A program made the position numbers and the translations under genes. Under the pieces are notes generated by a model that was not told where the DNA came from, did no database searches, and saw only the letters and a program-made list of their open reading frames with translations. 12,563 nucleotides of DNA, taken from assembly GCA_009919445.1 (NCBI GenBank), contig RGBY01000054.1, positions 1 through 12,563 on the forward strand, in the 5' to 3' direction. This DNA is from Planctomycetia bacterium. Lineage in GTDB: Bacteria; Planctomycetota; Planctomycetia; Pirellulales; UBA1268. Below are positions 7,343 to 12,563 of this stretch, in pieces (position 1 is the stretch's first letter; every line of letters begins with the position of its first letter).

Positions 7343-8680
7343 TCACAACAATTCGCTCGCAAGATCGGCCAGCGGCGACCGCTCCCCCTTCTCAAGCGTG
7401 ATATGGGCAAAAATTGACTGACCAACCATGCGGTTAATGAGGTAACTCAGCCCATTGGAGAGCGCATCAAGATAGGGCTGGTCGATCTGGCGAATATCAC
7501 CGGTAAAGACAATCTTCGTTCCTTCGCCAGCACGGGTGATGATTGTCTTTACCTCATGCGGCGTCAGGTTCTGGGCTTCATCAACGATGAAGTAGATCTT
7601 TTGCAGGCTCCGCCCCCGAATGTAGGCCAAGGGCGTCACCAGCAATTTTTCGGAGTCACGCATCTCCTGAATTCGCTGAGCAGCCGGTGAGTTTTCATGA
7701 AACTGATGCCGAATGACGGCAAGGTTGTCATAGAGTGGCTGCATGTATGGATCGAGTTTGTCGCTGATATCGCCCGGCAGGAAGCCGATATCACGATTGG
7801 AAAGCGGCACCACCGGCCGTGCCAGCAGAATCTGCCGATAGTGCTGCCGGCGTTCAAGGGCGGCAGCCAGTGCCAAGAGCGTCTTCCCGGTGCCGGCCGT
7901 TCCGGCAAGCGTGACCAGCTTAATGTCGTCATCGAGCAGGGCACTCAACGCAAAGGACTGCTCAGCGTTCCGGGGAGTAATGCCGTAACAGGTGGTCTTC
8001 TCGACCCGCACGAAACAATTGTCACGAGGACGGTAGGCCGCCAGCACCGACTTACTTCCATTGCGTAACACGACGTTCTCATTTGCGACTGGTGCATCAA
8101 CCATCGGAACGTCGGCCGCAGGCACCTCTGGCCCGTCGTGATAGAACCGATCGATCACCTCCGTCGGCACACCATCGACGACCCGCTTGCCCATATAAAG
8201 CTTGTCGAAACTCTCGATCTTGTCGCTGGTGTAATCCTGGGCGGGGAGGCCGAACGCCTTGGCCTTCATCCGCAGATTCGTATCTTTCGAAACCAGGATC
8301 ACCGGCCGAGGCTGCTGCTGCCCCTGCAGCCAGACTGCCGTACTCAGAATCCGATGGTCTGGGGTGTTCTCGAGAAATGCCCCAGTAACCCGACAGTCTT
8401 GGTCGGTGTGAATAATTACCCGAACCGCTCCCCGACCATCCCCAAGACCAGCTCCCTCGGGTGAGAGCAAGTCGCCTGTCAGTTCATCAAGCCGCCGCAA
8501 AAACTGCCGGGCCTGAAAGTGAATGTCTTCATGACCACGTTTGAACTTGTCGAGTTCTTCGAGAACCGTGATCGGAATGGCAACGTCGTGCTCTTCGAAG
8601 TTCCGGATACAGTTGGAGTCGTGCAGGATGACATTGGTATCCAGCACGAAAAGCTTACGCTGGTCATTGGCCATGGGCAT
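7343..8680 (-). CDS. PIN-PhoH fusion ATPase (PhoH2/YlaK type)
   Basis: With the start chosen here this is a 445-residue protein. The N-terminal PIN nuclease domain (about 8-150) keeps acidic residues at D14 (VLDTNV), E41/E42 (VLEELD), D108 (PDHRIL) and D133 (SKDTNL). The C-terminal PhoH ATPase domain (about 235-440) has Walker A GTAGTGKT (260-267), Walker B FIVDEAQN (364-371) and FTGDIRQID (392-400). PIN-PhoH proteins of this kind (PhoH2 in mycobacteria, YlaK in Bacillus) couple RNA unwinding to RNA cleavage, so an RNA-processing role is expected. Start choice: the frame stays open to 8746, but GGAGG (8686-8690) sits 5 bases before the ATG at 8680, giving MPMANDQRK. An ATG at 8674 is the alternative. 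The C-terminal end lies opposite the response regulator. Confidence 0.93.
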   Translation of the reverse strand: MPMANDQRKLFVLDTNVILHDSNCIRNFEEHDVAIPITVLEELDKFKRGHEDIHFQARQFLRRLDELTGDLLSPEGAGLGDGRGAVRVIIHTDQDCRVTGAFLENTPDHRILSTAVWLQGQQQPRPVILVSKDTNLRMKAKAFGLPAQDYTSDKIESFDKLYMGKRVVDGVPTEVIDRFYHDGPEVPAADVPMVDAPVANENVVLRNGSKSVLAAYRPRDNCFVRVEKTTCYGITPRNAEQSFALSALLDDDIKLVTLAGTAGTGKTLLALAAALERRQHYRQILLARPVVPLSNRDIGFLPGDISDKLDPYMQPLYDNLAVIRHQFHENSPAAQRIQEMRDSEKLLVTPLAYIRGRSLQKIYFIVDEAQNLTPHEVKTIITRAGEGTKIVFTGDIRQIDQPYLDALSNGLSYLINRMVGQSIFAHITLEKGERSPLADLASELL

Positions 8681-9000
8681 CTCTTCCTCCGGGGCCATCA
8701 CTGAGCAGTCCGTCCAAAACGGTGCGAAGCGCGGAAAGAGTACCACTCCTGCCCGGGCGGCGGGAACACCAATCTTCCGGCGCTCACAAACATCTCACAC
8801 GCTGTGAACCACCCCCCAGTCAAACAACCAGCCACCAGCCATTAGCCAGCAGTTACCAAGGGGGCTGCGGACATCTCGGCAGTACCGTTAGACCAAACGC
8901 TTGCAGGCGTCCATGTCTTGGCGAGGAAACAAAAAAACCGTGGTGAAGCGTTGGCTTCACCACGGTCGATTTAACTCAGCGAGGCGGGACGCACCCAGAC
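8681..9000. other. 320-bp gene-free region upstream of the PIN-PhoH gene
   Basis: It holds the GGAGG ribosome-binding site of the PIN-PhoH gene (8686-8690, minus strand). It also has a short, imperfect 7-bp tandem repeat (ACCAGCC, ACCAGCC, ATTAGCC at 8827-8847) and the strong terminator at 8931-8966. A minus-strand TGGTACTCT near 8739-8747 could be an extended -10 for the PIN-PhoH gene, but no good -35 accompanies it. I see no coding sequence or RNA gene in the rest. Confidence 0.6.
8931..8966 (-). terminator. strong intrinsic terminator of the small basic protein gene
   Basis: A perfect 13-bp stem, ACCGTGGTGAAGC (8937-8949) with GCTTCACCACGGT (8954-8966), encloses a 4-base GTTG loop. Read leftward it is followed at once by a run of T (A at 8931-8937 on the plus strand). 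It lies 34 bp after the stop codon of the gene ending at 9001. The orientation of the T run assigns it to the minus strand. Confidence 0.92.
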
Positions 9001-9375
9001 TCAGCCTTCGAACCGCTTCAGCGCTTCGAGAACCTTGATGGCGTTGTCAGCTGATCCAAACTTCTCAGCCACCTTTTTGGCAGCGAGCAGGTCATCGACT
9101 GAAATCTTGACTGGCGTCTTGACTCGGGCAATCTTCTTGGCGGCAGCCCGAGGTGCTGCAGCCTTACCACCCTTCCGCCGACGCTGCGGCCGGAAACCCA
9201 TTCGCTTCAGTACCATCGAAACCTGTGGTGAGGAAACTTCGATCCCCTGCTTCTTCAGCGTCGCGATAATCGTGACCGGACGGGGCTTTTCCCCTTTCGC
9301 CTTCATGCTCGAGGCAACCTTCCGGATTTCTGCTGACTTGTTCACTTCTTTTGCTTTGGCTTTTGAATCTGCCAT
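9001..9375 (-). CDS. small lysine-rich winged-helix-like protein, possible nucleoid-associated or regulatory protein
   Basis: This 124-residue, strongly basic protein has three parts. Residues about 12-62 are a helical, winged-helix-like segment (SAEIRKVASSMKAKGEKP, then GIEVSSPQVSMVLKRMGF). Residues 62-90 are a Lys/Arg/Ala linker (RPQRRRKGGKAAAPRAAAKK) like histone H1 or HU tails. Residues 92-122 are a C-terminal helical pair (VDDLLAAKKVAEKF, NAIKVLEALKRF). DNA binding is likely by composition and shape but not proven, and I recognise no named family. I chose the ATG at 9375 (MADSKAK) over an in-frame GTG at 9387. Neither has a strong Shine-Dalgarno. The gene is monocistronic, with its own terminator (8931-8966) and a long AT-rich, structured upstream region. 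Confidence 0.85.
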   Translation of the reverse strand: MADSKAKAKEVNKSAEIRKVASSMKAKGEKPRPVTIIATLKKQGIEVSSPQVSMVLKRMGFRPQRRRKGGKAAAPRAAAKKIARVKTPVKISVDDLLAAKKVAEKFGSADNAIKVLEALKRFEG

Positions 9376-9538
9376 GGGTCGTATCACTCACTTCTAGGCC
9401 GTTGGCCTGTTACAAGAAGATGGTCTGCCTCGGGCCGCCCGGGGCTTTTCCAGGTACACACGAAAGGCACTTTGCGGGCCTCACGCTCTCATCGATCGTC
9501 GCGAACCGCGTCGTCTGCGACCCACTCATGATCAGGTT

Positions 9539-9574
9539 GTGAAGTCAGCCGGTGATGTAACCGGTTGGCTTCAC
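9539..9574 (+). repeat. 15-bp inverted repeat / hairpin
   Basis: GTGAAGTCAGCCGGT (9539-9553) and ACCGGTTGGCTTCAC (9560-9574) pair around a 6-base loop (GATGTA). Thirteen pairs are Watson-Crick. The other two are U-G and G-U if the plus strand is transcribed, but A-C mismatches on the minus strand. There is no T run on either side, so it is not an ordinary terminator. Its right arm shares 12 bases with the terminator at 8931-8966. Confidence 0.7.
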
Positions 9575-9655
9575 CCCAAAGATAACATCACAAAATGGGC
9601 ATGCAACTGACAAAAGTAAAAGAGAACATTAACGACATCAATTTGCTTTGCCTCA

Positions 9656-9700
9656 GAAAAAAACAGGCGGCTGCTCGTACCAGGTGGTCGGGCAGCCGCC
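9656..9700 (-). terminator. intrinsic terminator of tRNA-Lys
   Basis: GGCGGCTGC (9666-9674) pairs with GCAGCCGCC (9692-9700), and the loop between them can itself fold (ACCA/TGGT). Read leftward, the stem is followed by TG and a run of seven T (A at 9657-9663 on the plus strand). It begins about 12 bases past the tRNA 3' end. Confidence 0.88.
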
Positions 9701-9711
9701 TCACGCGTCAG

Positions 9712-9785
9712 TGCCCCGTCTAGGACTCGAACCTAGAACCCTCTGATTAAGAGTCAGATGCTCTAACCAATTGAGCTAACGGGGC
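9712..9785 (-). tRNA. tRNA-Lys (anticodon CTT)
   Basis: On the minus strand the cloverleaf is complete. The acceptor stem is GCCCCGT/ACGGGGC with discriminator A. A D-arm follows (GCTCAATTGGTTAGAGC). The anticodon stem TCTGA/TCAGA has loop CTCTTAA, giving anticodon CTT. The T-arm is CTAGG-TTCGAGT-CCTAG. CTT reads the lysine codon AAG. The 3' CCA is not encoded, since CTG follows the discriminator, so it must be added by tRNA nucleotidyltransferase. It forms its own transcription unit with promoter and terminator. Confidence 0.97.
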
Positions 9786-9797
9786 GACACAGCCCGA

Positions 9798-9826
9798 AAC
9801 ATACTCGGCCTCAGGGGGCAAGACAA
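9798..9826 (-). promoter_or_regulatory. promoter of tRNA-Lys
   Basis: On the minus strand, TTGTCT (-35, 9821-9826) and TATGTT (-10, 9798-9803) are separated by exactly 17 bases. Transcription would start about 6 bases before the tRNA 5' end. The match and spacing fit a sigma-70 promoter. Confidence 0.75.
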
Positions 9827-9883
9827 GGGGCCAGACCGCATGGCCGCGAGGCACGGCTGCAGTGGGCCCAGGAAGCACTCACG

Positions 9884-9911
9884 TTGAGCGATTCGGGCAG
9901 AGTGGTTACAT
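9884..9911 (+). promoter_or_regulatory. putative promoter of fabI
   Basis: TTGAGC (-35, 9884-9889) and TTACAT (-10, 9906-9911) are separated by 16 bases. The start site would fall near 9918, leaving a leader of about 32 bases that contains the GGAGG ribosome-binding site. It is divergent from the tRNA-Lys promoter. Confidence 0.5.
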
Positions 9912-9949
9912 TCCCGTCTCAGTTCACACGACACCGAATGGAGGCTTGC

Positions 9950-10774
9950 ATGGGCCGGTATGACGGAATGAAGGGACTCGTCCTGGGCGTGGCCAACGAC
10001 CACTCAATCGCCTGGTCGATTGCCAAGGAGTTGCTTGCCGAGGGGGCCGAGATTGGATTTAGCCACCTGCCTGACCGGCCTGACGACCAGCGTCAGCGGA
10101 ATCGGCGGCGAGTCGCCCTGCTGACTGATGATGAGCCAAATGCGAAGTTCCTCGTTCCGATGGATGTTTCCAGTGACGAGCAGATCGCTGCAGTCATGGA
10201 GACGGCCAAGGCTGAGTTTGGCACCCTCGATTTCCTGGTGCATTCAATCGCCTATGCCCCAATGGAAGACCTCAAGGGCGAGACGACCAACTGCAGCCGT
10301 GAGGGCTTTCGGGTCGCGATGGAAACCAGTGCCTACAGCCTGCTGGCGGTCGGCCGGCTGTCGAGAGAGATCCTGGCAAAGGATGCCTCGATCCTCACGT
10401 TGACCTACTTCGGTGGCGAAAAAGTGGTGCCCGGCTACAACATCATGGGCGTCTGCAAAGCCACACTTGATGCCTGCGTGAAGTACATGGCCTATGACCT
10501 CGGGCCTCAGGGTGTACGCGTCAACGCCATTAGCGCCGGCCCCCTGCGGACGCTTGCCGGCCGGGGCGCGGGTGTGGAAGACATGCTCGGCCTTTACCAA
10601 CACATGTCGCCGATGGGCCGAAACATCACCCATGAAGAGGTCGGCAAGGCTGGGGCCTGGCTGGTCTCCCGTGACTCTCTCGGCATTACCGGTGAACTCC
10701 TCCATGTTGATGCTGGTTACAACATTATGGGGTCACCAGGGCGGCTGCTCGATTTGGTGCCAAAGCCAGAGTGA
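9950..10774 (+). CDS. fabI: enoyl-[acyl-carrier-protein] reductase (NADH), FabI type
   Basis: This 274-residue short-chain dehydrogenase/reductase catalyses the last reduction of each fatty-acid elongation cycle (trans-2-enoyl-ACP to acyl-ACP). FabI features are the cofactor loop GVANDHSIAWSIA (13-25), VHSIAYAP (97-104), Y153 in LTYFGGEKVVPGYN, the catalytic Y163 and K170 in the Y-x6-K arrangement (YNIMGVCK), and ISAGPLRTLAGRG (194-206). It is about a dozen residues longer than E. coli FabI. Part of the difference seems to be a charged stretch at about 41-63 (PDRPDDQRQRNRRR and following). The start is the ATG at 9950, 5 bases after GGAGG (9940-9944). An in-frame ATG at 9938 overlaps that site and is disfavoured. 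The stop overlaps the start of the Nudix gene, so the two are co-transcribed and probably translationally coupled. Confidence 0.95.
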   Translation: MGRYDGMKGLVLGVANDHSIAWSIAKELLAEGAEIGFSHLPDRPDDQRQRNRRRVALLTDDEPNAKFLVPMDVSSDEQIAAVMETAKAEFGTLDFLVHSIAYAPMEDLKGETTNCSREGFRVAMETSAYSLLAVGRLSREILAKDASILTLTYFGGEKVVPGYNIMGVCKATLDACVKYMAYDLGPQGVRVNAISAGPLRTLAGRGAGVEDMLGLYQHMSPMGRNITHEEVGKAGAWLVSRDSLGITGELLHVDAGYNIMGSPGRLLDLVPKPE

Positions 10775-11157
10775 GCCAGCCCACCATTGCCGTGGCGGTC
10801 GTAATTGACCGCGGCCGAGTCTTGGTCGGCCAGCGTTCCCTTACGGCTGCCTCGGCTGCCGGGCTTCATGAATTTCCTGGTGGAAAGGTGGAGGCTGGCG
10901 AGGAACCCGCGGCTGCCGCAAAGCGAGAGTGCCAAGAGGAAACAGGCCTTGCCGTCACCATCGGCCCCTTGCTGACAAAGGCGACGGTGGCTGACACCGG
11001 CGCGACCATCCTTTTTTTCCACGGATCGATCACCGGCACGCCACCGAAAAGCCCTCGCGTTCCCTTTTCGTGGCTCACGGCAGACGATCTGCCAGCCTGT
11101 CGCTTCCCCCCGGCAAACGAGGCTATTCTCTGCTGGCTCAGTGAGCGGCTTCGCTGA
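10771..11157 (+). CDS. Nudix hydrolase, MutT-like
   Basis: This 128-residue protein has a complete Nudix box at residues 38-60. G38, E44, R52, E53, E56, E57 and G59 are all at consensus spacing (G-x5-E-x7-RE-x2-EE-x-G). It is preceded by LHEFPGGKVE, as in MutT-type (d)NTP pyrophosphohydrolases, and the N-terminal strand TIAVAVVIDRGRVLVGQR is also typical. Cleaning oxidised nucleotides such as 8-oxo-dGTP is possible, but the substrate cannot be assigned from sequence, and other nucleoside diphosphate derivatives are equally allowed. The GTG start at 10771 overlaps the fabI stop by 4 bases (GTGA). The stop lies only 2 bp from the stop of the facing yidD gene. Confidence 0.93.
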   Translation: MSQPTIAVAVVIDRGRVLVGQRSLTAASAAGLHEFPGGKVEAGEEPAAAAKRECQEETGLAVTIGPLLTKATVADTGATILFFHGSITGTPPKSPRVPFSWLTADDLPACRFPPANEAILCWLSERLR

Positions 11158-11159
11158 GA

Positions 11160-11441
11160 TCAGGGTGGGTCGTAGCCACCGGGGTGCCAGGGGTGACAGC
11201 GGCAGATCCTGCCCAGCCCGCGGAGAGTGCCACGCAGGGCACCATATTTCAAAACGGACTCCCGAAAATAACAGCTACAGGTCGGCTCAAATCGACAGTG
11301 CCTGCCAAGCAGCGGACTGATGAGCAGCCGATAGCCTGCCACCATGCCGAGCAACACTCGCACGGCAAGCCAGTTACACCAGACAGAGAATTGTCGCATG
11401 TAGGTGCTGAGGACACGCCAAATGGAGTTTAGTCCTGACAT
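11160..11441 (-). CDS. yidD: YidD membrane protein insertion efficiency factor
   Basis: This 93-residue protein belongs to the YidD family (DUF37/haemolytic domain). It is thought to help the YidC/Sec insertion route at the inner face of the membrane. The diagnostic core is GYRLLISPLLGRHCRFEPTC followed by SCYFRESVLKYGALRG and CRCHPWHPGGYDPP at the C-terminus. Conserved cysteines are at about 49, 55, 80 and 82. An amphipathic, Trp-rich N-terminus (8-36) precedes it. The chosen ATG at 11441 has AGAGGG 7 bases upstream. The frame stays open to a TTG at 11489, but that start is less likely. It follows rnpA by 70 bp on the same strand, the usual rnpA-yidD order. Confidence 0.94.
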   Translation of the reverse strand: MSGLNSIWRVLSTYMRQFSVWCNWLAVRVLLGMVAGYRLLISPLLGRHCRFEPTCSCYFRESVLKYGALRGTLRGLGRICRCHPWHPGGYDPP

Positions 11442-11511
11442 TTCAAAGCCCTCTGGCGAAATCACCGGAATGAAATCCCGTCTGTTCAATCCCTGTCAAA
11501 AGCGGCAGTGA

Positions 11512-11931
11512 CTAATCCGACCGGAGGCCTGTCTGCCCAGCAGCCCGCTTCATCTTATTGACCAGCCGTGCCACGCCGTCACGCATGAGCTGTTCAATCC
11601 GCCTGGCAGCCGGGGCACCTGCCTCTGGTGGCCCCGATGCCCGAACAATTACCACCAGATCAACTCCCGCTGGCAAGTCCTGACGAACCAGCCGGAATAC
11701 CTCGCGGAGACGTCGCTTCCAGCGGTTCCTGACAACCGCGTTACCAACTCGACGCGAGACGGACAGGCCCAGCCGCGTCGGCGCACCACTGTCGGTTCGC
11801 TGCCTTGCGTAGAAGACCAATGGTCCGCTTGCCACCGATTGTCGAGCAGCATAGACCGCCCTGAAGTCTATCGGCCGCTTCAGCCGGGCTGCCCCGGGCA
11901 GCCCCCTCGGCTGAGGCTGGTCGATCACCAT
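11512..11931 (-). CDS. rnpA: ribonuclease P protein component
   Basis: This 139-residue basic protein is the RNase P protein subunit, which assists the catalytic RNA in removing 5' leaders from pre-tRNAs. Family features are LKRPIDFRAVY (17-27), RLGLSVSRRVGNAVVRN (53-69) and the RNR-type helix RNRWKRRLREVFR (68-80). The C-terminal helix is IEQLMRDGVARLVNK. The ATG at 11931 overlaps the stop of the upstream DnaJ-family gene by 7 bases. No good Shine-Dalgarno is visible, so translational coupling is likely. Unlike the common bacterial layout, rpmH is not directly upstream; a DnaJ-family gene is. Confidence 0.95.
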   Translation of the reverse strand: MVIDQPQPRGLPGAARLKRPIDFRAVYAARQSVASGPLVFYARQRTDSGAPTRLGLSVSRRVGNAVVRNRWKRRLREVFRLVRQDLPAGVDLVVIVRASGPPEAGAPAARRIEQLMRDGVARLVNKMKRAAGQTGLRSD

Positions 11932-12563
11932 GTCAGTGCCGCTCGGGGTGGCTCAGTCACAGAGGCCTCAGCCGCTCGGGCTGCCTCCAGCAAGGCCTCA
12001 GTCGCAGCTGGATCGGTGCCTGCCGGCAGCACAATCTGCACATCGGCAATCAGATCACCTTTGGCCCCATTGGCATGTCGCACTCCCATCCCGGTGGCCC
12101 GCAAACGTTTTCCAGATGATGTCCCCGGCGGGATTCTCAGACTGATTGTTCCCCAAGGAGTTGGCAGATCGACCTTCGCCCCACTGATCGCTTCGGACAG
12201 CGTGACCGGTAGGTTGACCAAGAGCGTATCCCCTTCGCGACGATACACCGGGTGAGCATCGACACGTACCTCAAGAAGCAGATCGCCCGCTGGCCCACCG
12301 CCGCTGCCGGGCCGCCCCTGCCCTCGCAGCCGCATGCGTGCCCCATCGGGAAGCCCTTGGGGAATCGTCACACTGATTGTTTCGGCCCGGCCGTCCCGTT
12401 CCACCCGCACATCCGTTTTGCCGCCGTCAATCGCCAGCCGAAACGGAACCCGAATGCTCGCGGTGAGATCCTCACCTGCTGTCCTGGTGGGCTGCCGCCG
12501 GCGACCGCCACGACGGCTGCGTCCACCGCCAAAGAGATCTCCAAAACCACTGCCAAAGATGCT
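11925..12563 (-). CDS. cbpA: DnaJ-family co-chaperone of class II (CbpA-like), N-terminal part outside window
   Basis: The visible 212 codons run from a Gly/Phe-rich linker (SIFGSGFGDLFGGGRSRRGG) into the two DnaJ C-terminal substrate-binding domains. Landmarks are DLTASIRVPFRLAIDGGK, ETISVTIPQGLPDGARMRL, GDLLLEVRVDAHPVYRREGD, LPVTLSEAISGAKVDLPTPW and the GDLIADVQIVLP strand. No CxxCxGxG zinc repeats are inserted between the strands where class I DnaJ has them, so this is a class II (CbpA/DnaJB-like) protein. The J domain with its HPD motif lies beyond the right edge. It should stimulate DnaK. The frame is open to the window edge, so the gene is partial. It overlaps rnpA by 7 bases. The gene symbol is by analogy. 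Confidence 0.88.
   Translation of the reverse strand, partial: SIFGSGFGDLFGGGRSRRGGRRRQPTRTAGEDLTASIRVPFRLAIDGGKTDVRVERDGRAETISVTIPQGLPDGARMRLRGQGRPGSGGGPAGDLLLEVRVDAHPVYRREGDTLLVNLPVTLSEAISGAKVDLPTPWGTISLRIPPGTSSGKRLRATGMGVRHANGAKGDLIADVQIVLPAGTDPAATEALLEAARAAEASVTEPPRAALTW

Larger units (their letters stand above)
9376..9711. other. 336-bp gene-free region with structured leader and AT-rich patch
   Basis: Between the small basic protein gene and tRNA-Lys lie, from left to right: a short hairpin AGGCC-GTT-GGCCT (9396-9408), a 15-bp hairpin (9539-9574), an AT-rich patch (about 9575-9665) and the tRNA terminator (9656-9700). On the minus strand the AT-rich patch has TTGATG and TACTTT separated by 17 bases (9612-9640). 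This is a weak promoter candidate for the small gene and would place the 15-bp hairpin in a leader of over 200 bases. I see no coding sequence. Confidence 0.55.

Noticed and set aside
8827..8847. Three 7-bp units (ACCAGCC, ACCAGCC, ATTAGCC) as a tandem repeat
   Set aside because: Too short and imperfect to be more than chance in this composition. No CRISPR-like spacing is seen here or anywhere in the window.
9607..9634. CTGACA and TTAACG on the plus strand, 16 bases apart, as a promoter
   Set aside because: The match is weak, lies in an AT-rich patch where such hits are common, and would transcribe antisense into the tRNA. It is worth recalling only if plus-strand RNA is found at the nearby hairpin.
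1..12563. Defence island, phage, transposon or toxin-antitoxin system
   Set aside because: No transposase, integrase, terminal repeats, restriction or CRISPR genes were seen. The PIN domain is fused to PhoH and has no adjacent antitoxin-like gene, so it is not read as a VapC toxin.

Overview
The window looks like chromosomal core DNA from a GC-rich (about 60%) bacterium, most likely a planctomycete of the Pirellulales type. The evidence is indirect. It includes a YhaN-type ATPase with a membrane hairpin in its coiled coil, a small basic winged-helix-like protein, a secreted one-pass protein of a kind I associate with planctomycetes, a GT2/GT-C fusion with a large extracytoplasmic loop, and an rnpA gene beside a DnaJ-family gene instead of rpmH. 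A 16S tree or protein search would be needed to fix the lineage.

Left part (1-3939): the 3' part of a YhaN/SbcC-like ATPase gene (+) meets, tail to tail, two leftward genes. These encode an AI-2E/PerM-family permease and, 56 bp downstream of it, a signal-peptide plus one-TM protein of unknown function. The permease has a plausible promoter and a leader palindrome.

Middle (3940-9000): a long gene encodes a DPM1-type GT2 domain fused to a polytopic GT-C-like membrane domain. A gene-free 387-bp stretch follows, with hairpins, a pyrimidine-rich tract and a direct repeat. Next is an orphan NarL/FixJ-family response regulator (+), facing a PIN-PhoH ATPase gene (-).

Right-middle (9001-9949): a small lysine-rich protein with a very clear intrinsic terminator, then a stand-alone tRNA-Lys(CTT) with its own promoter and terminator. 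Two hairpins flanking the small gene share a 12-bp arm.

Right part (9950-12563): fabI (enoyl-ACP reductase) overlaps a Nudix hydrolase gene (+). They converge, with only 2 bp between stops, on a leftward group cbpA-like/dnaJ-family - rnpA - yidD that handles protein folding, RNase P activity and membrane insertion. The cbpA-like gene is cut by the window edge.

I see no CRISPR array, transposase, phage gene or recognisable defence cassette. The most interesting signals are the GT2/GT-C fusion, the paired hairpins around the small basic protein gene, and the structured leader of the orphan response regulator.
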